Counted from the first letter of the stretch, positions 23,731 through 32,409 are shown. The stretch is DNA of 64,000 bases from Serratia liquefaciens (GCA_012719855.1 JAAXZN010000050.1:1-64000), one strand, 5' to 3'. Made by a program: numbers and translations. Notes: generated from the sequence alone by a model not told the origin.

Positions 23731-24573
23731 ATGCAGCTCAGCAGTAAGGTACGGATGAACCGGCTGTTCAATAACGGCAAGTGCCTCGACGTGGCGATTG
23801 ACCACGGGATCGCCAATGAACCGGATTTTTTAATCGGCCTGGAAGATATTGAACGGGTCATGAATAGCCTGATCGTCGCCCGCCCCGACGCCATTCAGGT
23901 GAATTACGGCCAGGCGGATTTGCTGCAATGCTCGCCACAGCGCGATAAACCGGCGCTGGTGATGCGTACCGACGTCGGCAACGCTTATAACGCCGCGCGT
24001 CACCGTGAAATGTGGGCGGTGTTGCATAACCCGGAAGCGCCGATCCTCGCCGCGCTGCAGATGGATGCCGCAGCCGTGGTGGTGAATCTGTACCTGATCC
24101 CCGATGAGCCTGGCATTTTCCGCCAGTGCGTGGAAAACATCGGCCGCCTGCGCCATGCCTGCGATCGCTATGGCATGCCGTTGATGGTCGAGCCGCTGGT
24201 TATGGCACCTGCCGGTCAGGGGTCGGCTTACGGCTCGTTGGGCGACGTCGAAAAAATGGTGCCGCTGGTGCGATTGGCGCGTGAGTTGGGCGCCGACATC
24301 ATCAAAGCAGACCCTACCGAACGGGTGGAAGACTTCCACCGCATCGTTGAGGCGGCGCGCTGCCCGACATTGGTGCGGGGCGGCGGTAAAGGTGAACTGG
24401 GCGCGGTGCTGGAGAAATCCGCAGCGCTGATGGCACAGGGTGCATCCGGCATGGTGTATGGCCGCAATGTGTATCAACACGACAATCCTTCAAAAGTGGT
24501 CCGCGCGCTGATGGCGATAATCCATCAGGGAGCCAGCGGTCAGCAGGGACTGGAAATCTACCATCAGCCCTGA
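23731..24573 (+). CDS. DeoC/LacD/FbaB-family class I aldolase (LsrF-like)
   Basis: Cytoplasmic TIM-barrel enzyme of 280 residues. The ATG at 23731 follows a strong CAGGAGGA site. Family motifs are LDVAIDHG (Asp24), GADIIKADPTE with Lys192 in the position of the Schiff-base lysine, and VRGGGKGE plus GASGMVYGRNVYQ for phosphate binding. The pattern is that of LsrF and related phospho-sugar aldolases or thiolases. It is divergent from the two-binding-protein ABC importer and probably breaks down a phosphorylated product of the imported ligand, but no kinase is encoded beside it. Confidence 0.82.
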   Translation: MQLSSKVRMNRLFNNGKCLDVAIDHGIANEPDFLIGLEDIERVMNSLIVARPDAIQVNYGQADLLQCSPQRDKPALVMRTDVGNAYNAARHREMWAVLHNPEAPILAALQMDAAAVVVNLYLIPDEPGIFRQCVENIGRLRHACDRYGMPLMVEPLVMAPAGQGSAYGSLGDVEKMVPLVRLARELGADIIKADPTERVEDFHRIVEAARCPTLVRGGGKGELGAVLEKSAALMAQGASGMVYGRNVYQHDNPSKVVRALMAIIHQGASGQQGLEIYHQP

Positions 24574-24695
24574 TCCCGGCTTTTGTAATTAAAATAATCC
24601 CTCACCCGGCGGCAGCATGTTATAACCTGCTGCCGGTCGCTGCCCCGCGCCCCATTCCCCGCTAAAATCCTGATACGCCCATTCGGAGAACCGCC

Positions 24696-26297
24696 ATGCC
24701 CAAACAACGGATACCGCTGAAACTCAGCACCACCCTCACGCTGATGGTGTCTGCCATTATTGCTTCGGTGCTGCTGGTGGTGTACGCGCTGTTTTTTGTG
24801 CAGATGAGTCACGAGGGGCAAGATCAGCAGCGCCAGAAGGCGATGGCAATTGCCGAAACGGTGGCGCTATCCGGTAACGTCGTTGACGGCCTGCAGCGGG
24901 AAGATCACAGTGGCGCGATCCAGCGCTTCGCCGAGCAGGTGCGCCATCAAAACGAACTGCTGTTCGTCACCGTGGTGGACATGAAAGGCATCCGCTACTC
25001 GCACCCTAAACCCTGGCTGATCGGCCAACATTTTATCGGCGACGATTTAGAACCGGCCCTGCACGGGAAAACCAATAGCGCCATCAACCGTGGCGCGCTG
25101 GCGCCTTCACTGCGCGTCTTTGCACCGGTCTACGACAGAGAGCGCCGACAGATAGGGGTAGTGGCGCTGGGCATCGCTCTCGATACCGTTCACCGGGTGG
25201 TGGCAGAAAGCCGCTGGATCATCTATTTGACCCTCGCATTCGCCGCGTTGGTCGGCACACTCGGCACCTTCTTCCTGGTGAAAGCGTTAAAACGCATCAT
25301 GCTCGGTTTTGAACCCTACGAAATCTCCAACCTGTTCGAACAGCGCAACGCCATGCTGCAGTCGATTAAAGAAGGCGTCATCGCGGTCGATAACCAGTCA
25401 CGTATCACCATCGTTAACGATGAGGCAAAACGCCTGCTGCGCCAAAGTGGCCCTTTCGAAAATCTGCTGCTGGAATCCGCCAGCAAATACTGGCCGGCCC
25501 AACTGCATTTGGCGGAAGTCTTGGCCAGCGGTAAACCGCTGCGTGACCAGCAGATCAGCTTCAACGGCAGCGAACTTCTGACCAATACCGTGCCGGTGAT
25601 CGTCAAGGGCCAGGTGATTGGTGCCATCGCCACCTTCCGCGATAAAACCGAAATCAGCCAGTTGGTGCAGCGTCTGAGCGGCATGGCCCACTACGCCGAC
25701 GCATTGCGCGTGCAGTCGCACGAGTTTATGAACAAACTGCACGTGATCCTCGGCATGCTGCATATGAAGGCTTATCAGCAGTTGGAAAACTACATCATCA
25801 ACACCGCCAGTAACTACCAGGAAGAGATCGGCGCGCTGCTACGCAAAATACAGTCGCCAGAGGTCGCCGGTTTCTTTATCGGCAAAATCAGCCGTGCCCA
25901 CGAAGCCGGTATTGAGCTGACCATTGATGAAGCCAGCCTGCTGCCGGAAACCGACGACGCGGAAACCACCCACGTGCTGATCAGCGTACTGGGCAACCTG
26001 ATTGAAAACGCCATTGACGCCATCGACGGCGTTGAAGGACACGAAATCAACCTGAGCTTTCATCACAATGAGAATCACTTACACTGTATAATCAGCGATG
26101 ACGGCCCCGGCATCGATCCGGCTCTGGGCGCCCGTATCTTTGAGCAGGGTGTTTCCACCAAAGGGCCGGGACGTGGTATCGGCCTGGCGCTGATCCGCAG
26201 CAGCCTGGAAAAACTGGGCGGCAGCATTGATTTTGAATCTGAACCGGGTGTACTGACCCAGTTCTTTGTCCATATTCCCTATCAGGCCAAGGGCTGA
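24696..26297 (+). CDS. dcuS: C4-dicarboxylate/citrate sensor kinase DcuS
   Basis: Membrane histidine kinase of 533 residues, near the length of E. coli DcuS. Order: transmembrane helix at about 15-38, periplasmic PASp sensor (RYSHPKPWLIGQHFIGDD), second helix at about 170-195, cytoplasmic PAS (LEQRNAMLQSIKEGVIAVDN-like), then the kinase with the His box RVQSHEFMNKLHVILGMLH and ATP-binding motifs NLIENAIDAI and DDGPGID. It is followed 3 nt later by dcuR. The regulated transporters of fumarate/succinate metabolism are not next to it. Confidence 0.92.
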   Translation: MPKQRIPLKLSTTLTLMVSAIIASVLLVVYALFFVQMSHEGQDQQRQKAMAIAETVALSGNVVDGLQREDHSGAIQRFAEQVRHQNELLFVTVVDMKGIRYSHPKPWLIGQHFIGDDLEPALHGKTNSAINRGALAPSLRVFAPVYDRERRQIGVVALGIALDTVHRVVAESRWIIYLTLAFAALVGTLGTFFLVKALKRIMLGFEPYEISNLFEQRNAMLQSIKEGVIAVDNQSRITIVNDEAKRLLRQSGPFENLLLESASKYWPAQLHLAEVLASGKPLRDQQISFNGSELLTNTVPVIVKGQVIGAIATFRDKTEISQLVQRLSGMAHYADALRVQSHEFMNKLHVILGMLHMKAYQQLENYIINTASNYQEEIGALLRKIQSPEVAGFFIGKISRAHEAGIELTIDEASLLPETDDAETTHVLISVLGNLIENAIDAIDGVEGHEINLSFHHNENHLHCIISDDGPGIDPALGARIFEQGVSTKGPGRGIGLALIRSSLEKLGGSIDFESEPGVLTQFFVHIPYQAKG

Positions 26298-26300
26298 CCC

Positions 26301-27014
26301 ATGATTAACGTATTGATTATTGATGACGACCCGATGGTAGCGGAGTTGAACAAATACTACCTGAGCCAGGTAAGCGGTTTTCACTGTCAGGCCACCGTTG
26401 CCACGCTGGCGCAGGCACGCGAGTTGTTGGCCGATAGCGAGATCGGTATCGATCTGGTGCTGCTGGATATTTATATGCAGCAGGAGAATGGCCTGGATCT
26501 GCTGCCCGGCCTGCGCGAGCTGGGTGAAAAAACCGACGTCATTATCATTTCCTCCGCCAGCGACGTGGACACGGTGCAACGCGCCTTGCACTACGGCGTG
26601 GTGGATTATCTGATTAAACCCTTCCAGTTCGGCCGTTTCAAAGAGGCGTTGAGCAACTACCAGCAGCAGTCGCAGATCCTGGCGCAGCGCGAATTCTCGC
26701 AGGCCGATGTCGACAGCCTGCTGCGCCGCCAACCCAACAGCAGCGAAGGCAAGAAACTGCCGAAAGGGTTAACCAGCATCACGCTGAGTACAGTGTGCGA
26801 ATGGATTGAACAACAGCAGGACGGGGAGTTTTCGACCGACAACCTGGCGAACGCTATCGGCATTTCACGCGTTTCCTGCCGTAAATACCTTATCTATCTG
26901 GCGGAAAGCGGCATTCTGGGCACCCGCATTCTCTACGGCACCACCGGCAGGCCGGTCTACCTTTACCAGTTAAAGCCGGACGCGATTGCCATGCTGAAAG
27001 AGTATTGCCGCTAG
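26301..27014 (+). CDS. dcuR: Response regulator DcuR
   Basis: Response regulator of 237 residues, CitB family. The receiver domain has the acidic pocket LIIDDDPMV, the phospho-acceptor Asp in LVLLDIYM and the conserved Lys in YLIKPFQF. The C-terminal DNA-binding domain contains FSTDNLANAIGISRVSCRKYLIYL. It forms an operon with dcuS and should control C4-dicarboxylate carriers and fumarate respiration genes elsewhere. The GC-rich repeat CCCCGG-TGAGGG-CCGGGG just after the stop may end the transcript. Confidence 0.92.
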   Translation: MINVLIIDDDPMVAELNKYYLSQVSGFHCQATVATLAQARELLADSEIGIDLVLLDIYMQQENGLDLLPGLRELGEKTDVIIISSASDVDTVQRALHYGVVDYLIKPFQFGRFKEALSNYQQQSQILAQREFSQADVDSLLRRQPNSSEGKKLPKGLTSITLSTVCEWIEQQQDGEFSTDNLANAIGISRVSCRKYLIYLAESGILGTRILYGTTGRPVYLYQLKPDAIAMLKEYCR

Positions 27015-27052
27015 GCGATGCCCCCCGGTGAGGGCCGGGGAGCAAAGGGCCA

Positions 27053-27601
27053 TTATTCCGTTTTACGGATCAGGCCAAAATCACGCAACGCCACGTACGG
27101 ATCCCAATATTCACGGGCGCTAGCTATCTGCCCATGGCTGATAGTTACGATAGCGATAAACTGCTGGTTATACTCGCCGCCGCTTTTTTTGATTTTTCCG
27201 TTGCTGGTGTATTCAAACACAAATACGCCAGGCTCTGCCGTCACGATTTTATTCCACCCTTTCCAATCGGCGTATTTCAGATCGCCGAGGTACTCACTCA
27301 TGTTGGTAAAGTAGCGAGTAATATTTTCCCGCCCTTTGGACGCCTTGGAAAAGAAGCTGAAATCCGCCACCGGTGCATAAGGCAGTTCAAATACCCCCTG
27401 TGGCGTAAAGTATTTAGCGACATTAGCCGGGGTTTCCGACCAGCCGTTCAGACTGCGCCAGTAAAACTCAGCGACGTCGTTAACGCCGTATCCCGGCTGC
27501 AGATAATACAGTCCCTGTTTTTCGATAATATGGTCATTGGCCTGTGCGGACACAGCCGCGCCCATCAGCCCCAGCAGGGCCGCTGAAAAGAGTCGTTTCA
27601 T
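27053..27601 (-). CDS. Exported SnoaL/NTF2-like protein
   Basis: Protein of 182 residues with signal peptide MKRLFSAALLGLMGAAVSAQA. The mature part looks like an NTF2-like/SnoaL cone fold of the PhzA/B kind (VAEFYWRSLNGWSETPANVAKYFTPQGVFELPYAP, late REYWDPY). Such folds bind small hydrophobic ligands or act as isomerases; no activity can be assigned. It lies 20 nt after the alcohol dehydrogenase gene on the same strand and is probably co-transcribed with it. Confidence 0.72.
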   Translation of the reverse strand: MKRLFSAALLGLMGAAVSAQANDHIIEKQGLYYLQPGYGVNDVAEFYWRSLNGWSETPANVAKYFTPQGVFELPYAPVADFSFFSKASKGRENITRYFTNMSEYLGDLKYADWKGWNKIVTAEPGVFVFEYTSNGKIKKSGGEYNQQFIAIVTISHGQIASAREYWDPYVALRDFGLIRKTE

Positions 27602-27621
27602 ATTATTTACCTTATGAGAAA

Positions 27622-28719
27622 TTACATACGAATAACGGCTTTAATGGTTTCACCGGATTGTGAATCCGCCATCGCCTGGTTGATGTCATTCATGGCATAA
27701 AAACGAATGAGGCGATCTATTGGAAAGCGCCCCTGTTGGAAGAGCTGTGCCAGCATCGGGATAAATACCGTCGGCGAAGCATCGCCCATAATGGAGCCCT
27801 GCACCGCCCGGCCACGGATCAAATGCATAATATCGAGTGGCAAGGACTCTCCCTGCGATACCACACCGGTCAGCACACATTTGCCATTTTCCGCCAGCAC
27901 CTGGACTGCATCGGCCATTACGCTCGCATGCCCGGCGGCTTCAACACTGTAGTCCGCGCCGTGCCCATCGGTCAGTTGATTAAGCGCCTCAGTAACATCA
28001 ACTGTTTTCGGATTTAAGGCCGCGGTGGCTCCCAACTCTTTGGCTAACGCCAGACGGTTTTCTTTGATATCCACGGCGATAATCTGGCCGCATCCGACTA
28101 CCCGGGCGGCCATTACCGCCGCCAGGCCTACGGCGCCCAGACCAAAAACCACCAGTGTTGAACCCGCATGTGCTCGCAGGGTGTTGATGACGGCACCCGC
28201 CCCGGTCATAAATCCACAAGCCAACGGCCCAAGGTATTCCAGCGGGACTTTCTTATCGACAGGCACAACGCTGCTGGCATCAACGACCGCATATTGCGCA
28301 AAGGAGGACTGGCCGAAAAAATGGCTGTGCACATCACCATTCTCATCATGCAGGCTGACCGAACCGTCAGCGCGCTGAACCTGCCAGTTAAGCGGAACAT
28401 GTTGACGGCAATAGGTCGGCATACCGATACTGCACTTGTCACAGGCGCCGCAGGAGGCCAGCGACAACACCACATGATCACCGGGTACCACTTTCTTGAC
28501 CCCAGCGCCAACTCGCACCACAACCCCAGCCCCTTCGTGACCCAGCACCACTGGCGCAGGCACAGGTATGACACCTTTATGTGCCGCAATGTCGGTATGA
28601 CACAGACCGGTAGCCACCAATTTCACCAATACTTCATCAGCACGGGGTTCTCCAAGCTGGAGTTGCCTGAGGGTAAAACCCTGCGCTGCGTTCTCACTGA
28701 CTGCTGCTGTAATTTCCAT
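27622..28719 (-). CDS. Zinc-dependent NAD(P) alcohol dehydrogenase
   Basis: Medium-chain dehydrogenase of 365 residues. The ATG at 28719 follows GGGAGA. The catalytic zinc region reads TGLCHTDIAAHKG and GHEGAGVV; the structural zinc loop has CGACDKCSIGMPTYC; the Rossmann motif is VFGLGAVGLAA. The pattern resembles aryl/benzyl-alcohol dehydrogenases (XylB-like), ending with the VKAVIRM-type tail. It is divergent from a LysR regulator about 110 nt away, which probably controls it, and is followed by a secreted NTF2-like protein. Confidence 0.87.
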   Translation of the reverse strand: MEITAAVSENAAQGFTLRQLQLGEPRADEVLVKLVATGLCHTDIAAHKGVIPVPAPVVLGHEGAGVVVRVGAGVKKVVPGDHVVLSLASCGACDKCSIGMPTYCRQHVPLNWQVQRADGSVSLHDENGDVHSHFFGQSSFAQYAVVDASSVVPVDKKVPLEYLGPLACGFMTGAGAVINTLRAHAGSTLVVFGLGAVGLAAVMAARVVGCGQIIAVDIKENRLALAKELGATAALNPKTVDVTEALNQLTDGHGADYSVEAAGHASVMADAVQVLAENGKCVLTGVVSQGESLPLDIMHLIRGRAVQGSIMGDASPTVFIPMLAQLFQQGRFPIDRLIRFYAMNDINQAMADSQSGETIKAVIRM

Positions 28720-28830
28720 ATTTTCTCCCACGGTGCCTGACGCTATTGCGTCGATGTGGGGCAGTATAAGATGCACTATTGGGCGCAAAAAGATGCCATA
28801 CTCTGACTGACTGTTCTCAAATTAAGGACA

Positions 28831-29769
28831 ATGATGATGCAGAAAGGCATATTGAAGGACCTGAACGACCTTTATTATTTTGCACAGGTTGCCCAGTACG
28901 GTGGGTTCTCCGCCGCAAGCCGGGCGCTGGATATTCCTAAGTCCAAACTGAGCGCCCGCGTGCTGGCGCTGGAGGACCGCCTTGGTGTGTTGTTATTCCA
29001 ACGTACGACCCGGCGGGTCAAGCTGACAGAAACCGGTGCGCTGTTGTTGAAACATGCGCAGGTAGCAATCAACGAAGCGGAGATCGCCCAAGAGCTGATT
29101 GACCAAAGTCGGGCAGAGCCTTCGGGGCTGGTGCGCATCAGTTGCCCGAAATTGGCCGCCGATGTCCTTCTTTCTCCCTGCTTACCCGCTTTTATGGCCG
29201 CGAATCCCGGCATTCAGGTGCAGCTGTTAGCGACCGATAACCGGTTTGATCCGGTAACCGATAAAATCGACGTGGCGCTGCGTCTACGTCAACGTAAAGA
29301 CATGACCGAAGGCATGATCGCGCGTGAACTGGGGCAAAGCGTGCGTATCCTGGTCGCCACACCGCAGTATCTGACGCAACACCCGCCATTGACCGATCCA
29401 CAACAGTTAAGTGAACATGGGCTGTTAAGCCTGGTCGACGTGAGCGAAGAGCAAACCTGGAATCTGGATGGCCCCGGTGAAGAGAAACGTGTTGTCCGCG
29501 TTCGCCCGCGCCTGATGTGCAGCGAGTGGGGTGTTGTCCGTAGTGCTCTTTACCAGGGGCTGGGTATCGCGATGCTGCCGGATATCACCTGCCACCAGGC
29601 ACTGATGCAAGGTGAACTGGTACGTGTGTTGCCACAATGGGCCTGTGCGCCACTGATCATGCATGCCGTGTTCCCTACACGACGCGGAATGCTGCCTTCG
29701 GTTCGTGCACTGGTGGATTTCCTGGCATTGAACGTACCGCCTCTGTTGCAGAAGGGCGCGGTTAAATAG
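28831..29769 (+). CDS. LysR-type transcriptional regulator
   Basis: Regulator of 312 residues. The N-terminal HTH reads LYYFAQVAQYGGFSAASRALDIPKSKLSARVLALE, and the substrate-binding domain follows from about residue 95. AAGGA precedes three consecutive ATG codons, so the exact start within them is open. It is divergent from the alcohol dehydrogenase gene, the classical arrangement for local control, and the effector may be an aromatic alcohol or aldehyde. Confidence 0.87.
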   Translation: MMMQKGILKDLNDLYYFAQVAQYGGFSAASRALDIPKSKLSARVLALEDRLGVLLFQRTTRRVKLTETGALLLKHAQVAINEAEIAQELIDQSRAEPSGLVRISCPKLAADVLLSPCLPAFMAANPGIQVQLLATDNRFDPVTDKIDVALRLRQRKDMTEGMIARELGQSVRILVATPQYLTQHPPLTDPQQLSEHGLLSLVDVSEEQTWNLDGPGEEKRVVRVRPRLMCSEWGVVRSALYQGLGIAMLPDITCHQALMQGELVRVLPQWACAPLIMHAVFPTRRGMLPSVRALVDFLALNVPPLLQKGAVK

Positions 29770-29804
29770 CACTACAACTCCAGAGTTTCTCCCCACGTCA
29801 GGCC

Positions 29805-30158
29805 TCAACGATGAGGTTTAAAGTTCGGGGAATACATCCCCCGCCCCGGAGGGGCGCAAAGTTTGCCAGGCTGTTGTTTGTTTTTGCCACAGCGGTATTC
29901 GCCATACTGAGTTTTAAGCTGCTGCCGGTTCGCCTGCTCGGCGGCGGCACGCTGCCGTTCCAACTCAAGCGCCTTCTCATTGGCCGACGCCACGCCCTCG
30001 GCACTCCATACTTTATGTTTCAACCCGCTGCGCTTTTGCTGGTACTCCTCAGAGATTTTGTTATCCAGCGGCTGTGCGGCATGGTATTGCCAGTCAACCG
30101 ACGCCTGTAATGAGACGCAAGACCACTGCGCCACGCAGGCAAGAAAAATCCGTTTCAC
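29805..30158 (-). CDS. Small exported protein, cluster gene 4
   Basis: Protein of 117 residues if started at the GTG at 30158, which follows GGGAG with good spacing. The N-terminus MKRIFLACVAQWSCVSLQASVDW is a likely signal peptide. Residues 52-75 are charged and helical (NEKALELERQRAAAEQANRQ), probably a short coiled coil, followed by a Cys-containing, Pro/Gly-rich tail. It is the last of four consecutive small exported-protein genes. I recognise no family. Confidence 0.6.
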   Translation of the reverse strand: MKRIFLACVAQWSCVSLQASVDWQYHAAQPLDNKISEEYQQKRSGLKHKVWSAEGVASANEKALELERQRAAAEQANRQQLKTQYGEYRCGKNKQQPGKLCAPPGRGMYSPNFKPHR

Positions 30159-30201
30159 TGATAGACTCCCGATATTAAATTCACCTGTTGACCCCAAAAA
30201 A

Positions 30202-30510
30202 CTATCTTCTGGCTATGGCACTGTTTCCGACTAAAAACAGCGGCACAGGTGTTGCCCGACATTCACGCGGCAACATGGCGGACTCCAGCGTTTTGCGTTC
30301 AAGGCGTATCGCGGCAAGGCGCGCCTGTTCCGAACGTAGTTGCTCTACGTACCACAGATGTTGCAACAGCCCGTTAAACCGCAATCGGTAATCCACAGCG
30401 CTTTCCCCCGCCTCGAAATCGGCGTGCTGAGCGTGCTTGTCGACAAACGAATAGCAACAAGAGGACGCCAACAGGGCGAGTACCGCTGTCATCAAAGAGG
30501 TCAATTTCAA
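30202..30510 (-). CDS. Small exported protein, cluster gene 3
   Basis: Protein of about 102 residues. The chosen start is the TTG at 30510 because GGAG precedes it by 8 nt; the reading frame extends to another TTG at 30543 inside the end of gene 2. The N-terminus MKLTSLMTAVLALLASSCC looks like a signal peptide, possibly with lipidation. The middle is helical and charged (EQLRSEQARLAAIRLERKT). No family is recognised. It nearly abuts gene 2, so the two are likely co-translated. Confidence 0.55.
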   Translation of the reverse strand: MKLTSLMTAVLALLASSCCYSFVDKHAQHADFEAGESAVDYRLRFNGLLQHLWYVEQLRSEQARLAAIRLERKTLESAMLPRECRATPVPLFLVGNSAIARR

Positions 30511-30536
30511 AAGCAAAACTCCAGTAGTGCATGAGG

Positions 30537-30857
30537 CTAGCAACCGTTGATAAGCAGCGGTTGTTCTTCACGCGGCAATGCCGATGGATGCGGTTCACTC
30601 GCGGCGGCAACCTTGCCCCTCTGCCCTTTGCAGGCTTTACGCTGGGCCAGCGTATTGTCTTCGCTTTGCGTCGATATCAGAGGCCGCGGCTTCTCATTGC
30701 CCATCTCGTCCCACAAGCCATGAGCCACCTCTTTCAGTTTTTTGCGAAACAGCACCGAAGAGACGCCTTCATACTCCCGCTCATAACGCGCGGCGGAGGC
30801 CTGATGACACCAGGGCAACAATAAAAATATGAAAATGACGGGGATGCCTTTTTCCAC
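30537..30857 (-). CDS. Small exported protein, cluster gene 2
   Basis: Protein of 106 residues started by GTG at 30857 behind CAGGAG. The signal peptide is clear (MEKGIPVIFIFLLLPWCHQASA then ARYERE). The mature part is basic and helical (FRKKLKEVAHGLWDEMG), with a low-complexity C-terminal half ending in a terminal Cys. No family is recognised. Confidence 0.6.
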   Translation of the reverse strand: MEKGIPVIFIFLLLPWCHQASAARYEREYEGVSSVLFRKKLKEVAHGLWDEMGNEKPRPLISTQSEDNTLAQRKACKGQRGKVAAASEPHPSALPREEQPLLINGC

Positions 30858-31034
30858 AATAAACTCCTGTAATAAGGCCCATAATGGCGCTCATTTCCAT
30901 TAAATAAAGAAAGATATTCAGTGCTATCAAAACAAACAATACGAGGAAATAAACATATTACCCGACAGACAATAAACCCTAATTAAATGAGTGCCATTGG
31001 GCTTATAATTCGCAATCAAAATATATTTGGTGAA

Positions 31035-31259
31035 TTAACGATCCCACAACTTTGACCAGTCGATGGTTCCGCCGATACTCGGCCCTCTCTCGTTCAGTAC
31101 CGCAGAGGCTGACTCTCCGGCGCTGATGCGCTGCCTTTGCTCGCGGGTAGCGGGCTTTGGCTTCTCCCAGCCGGACCCTGAAGATGACAAACCGGGTTGA
31201 ATATGGCTGCAACCACTCAGCATAATTAATAGTGCCGGGATCCATTGGCGTAATTTCAT
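31035..31259 (-). CDS. Small lipoprotein, cluster gene 1
   Basis: Lipoprotein of 74 residues. AAGGAGG precedes the ATG, and the signal MKLRQWIPALLIMLSGC ends in a perfect lipobox. The mature part is short and polar (ATREQRQRISAGESAS, then GGTIDWSKLWDR). It is the first of four small exported-protein genes on this strand, separated from gene 2 by 177 nt. No family is recognised. Confidence 0.68.
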   Translation of the reverse strand: MKLRQWIPALLIMLSGCSHIQPGLSSSGSGWEKPKPATREQRQRISAGESASAVLNERGPSIGGTIDWSKLWDR

Positions 31260-31480
31260 ATATCCTCCTTTAAAATAAACGTTATCGTTAACCGCAGTAA
31301 ATAAAAAAATTACTTTTTTTAGTTTAATAACCAGTATTCAACCACAGGCAAAGCAAGGGCAACCTCATTTAATTTAAATAAGGCCGCTAATAATTTAACG
31401 TAAAATAAACCTATCCAGGGTGTCGGTAATAAATATCAATTCGTCTATTGACGATATGGCGTGCGGGGCACGCCACCGGG
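31260..31480. promoter_or_regulatory. AT-rich promoter region of the small exported protein cluster
   Basis: About 220 nt without a gene, very AT-rich. On the minus strand it contains AACGATAAC (about 31281-31289), a 9-mer also present in the inverted repeat before the DUF2975 gene at 32288-32324. A perfect hairpin, TGGCGTGC-GGG-GCACGCCA at 31457-31475, follows the XRE regulator gene and may end its transcript, though it lacks a T run. Confidence 0.4.
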
Positions 31481-31696
31481 TTAGCCTTCGTTATCCGGTT
31501 GCCAGGCCAGAAGATCGCCAGGCTGGCAGTCGAGGATCCGGCAGATTTTGTCTAACGTTTCCAGTCTGACGCCCTTCACCTTGCCGTTCTTCAGCAGGGA
31601 CAGATTTTGTTCGGTGATCCCCACCTGTTCCGCCAGCTCCTTCGAACGCATCTTCCTTTTGGCCAACATGACATCAAGACTTACTATTATCGCCAC
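31481..31696 (-). CDS. XRE/Cro-CI regulator (YozG type), partner of DUF2975
   Basis: Small HTH regulator of 71 residues. The GTG at 31696 is chosen because relatives typically begin MAIIV-LDVMLA; an upstream ATG at 31729 inside the DUF2975 gene is also in frame. The HTH spans about residues 15-45 (KELAEQVGITEQNLSLLKNGKVKGVRLETLDKIC), ending ILDCQPGDLL. It directly follows the DUF2975 gene, the usual pairing of these families, and may autoregulate through the perfect inverted repeat upstream of the pair. Confidence 0.85.
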   Translation of the reverse strand: MAIIVSLDVMLAKRKMRSKELAEQVGITEQNLSLLKNGKVKGVRLETLDKICRILDCQPGDLLAWQPDNEG

Positions 31697-31703
31697 TCTA
31701 TTC

Positions 31704-32282
31704 TCACACGAAAGAAAGCTGTTCTTCATTCAGCCGCAACGCTTCCAGGAATACCCGGCTAAACACCAGGATTGCGCAGCCTACGATCAGCGAGCGTATC
31801 GACTCGCTGTTGACGCCATAATAAATTATTAGCAGCATTTTTTCATTGGCCGTCAGTATCATCACCTGCAACATCCCGGCCAGCGAGGGGAAGAGCACGT
31901 CGACAATCAGCAGAATGCCGATGACCTGCAACAGCAGCATATTGTTGCGGTGCCATACGTTGCCGCGATAGAACTGGTAAAACAGCCCGGCGCCGCACAG
32001 CAGTGCGCTGTAATAAGGCACACAGGAGAACATATCCAACAACAGAGTGGCCACCAGAGCCCAACGCTGCTGCGGAACGGCATAGGCGTTCAGTTCCGGG
32101 TAATAGTCGCGGTAGGACGCCACGATGCTGTTGAACGCCTCGCCCTGCACCCAGCCCTGGACAATCATAAACATCTCTACGCCGGTGCTGACAATCAGCA
32201 TCGTCATGATCAACAAACACAAGCAGCGTACGTAAAGCGGAAGGTGGATCCGTGGCACTGCGCCCATAACGAGTTCATCCAT
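31704..32282 (-). CDS. DUF2975 membrane protein
   Basis: Inner-membrane protein of 192 residues with about four hydrophobic segments (roughly residues 20-42, 75-100, 115-140 and 165-182), typical of DUF2975. The ATG at 32282 sits only 5 nt from a 37-nt inverted repeat and has no visible ribosome-binding site; an ATG at 32267 is an alternative. Its stop is 7 nt before the GTG of the XRE regulator, so the two form an operon. Such pairs are thought to work as membrane sensor/regulator modules, but no signal is known here. Confidence 0.8.
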   Translation of the reverse strand: MDELVMGAVPRIHLPLYVRCLCLLIMTMLIVSTGVEMFMIVQGWVQGEAFNSIVASYRDYYPELNAYAVPQQRWALVATLLLDMFSCVPYYSALLCGAGLFYQFYRGNVWHRNNMLLLQVIGILLIVDVLFPSLAGMLQVMILTANEKMLLIIYYGVNSESIRSLIVGCAILVFSRVFLEALRLNEEQLSFV

Positions 32283-32287
32283 AAAAA

Positions 32288-32324
32288 CAGCAATAAGTTA
32301 TCGTAAAACGATAACTTATTGCTG
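32288..32324. repeat. Perfect 16-bp inverted repeat at the DUF2975-XRE promoter
   Basis: CAGCAATAAGTTATCG and CGATAACTTATTGCTG are perfect inverted arms around TAAAA. The element lies between the fabV terminator and the DUF2975 start codon. On the minus strand it is followed by TTTTT, so it could work as an operator, a leader hairpin, or both. Confidence 0.7.
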
Positions 32325-32365
32325 TCAACGATCAACTGGACTGATGAGCTGTTGGGTGACAGGCG

Positions 32366-32391
32366 TAAAAAAGGCCGGAAGCCCGGCCCTT
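32366..32391 (-). terminator. fabV terminator
   Basis: On the minus strand, a GGCCGG/CCGGCC stem with a 4-nt loop is followed by a run of six Ts, just after the fabV stop codon. Confidence 0.75.
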
Positions 32392-32409
32392 TCTCAATGC
32401 TCGACGGAT

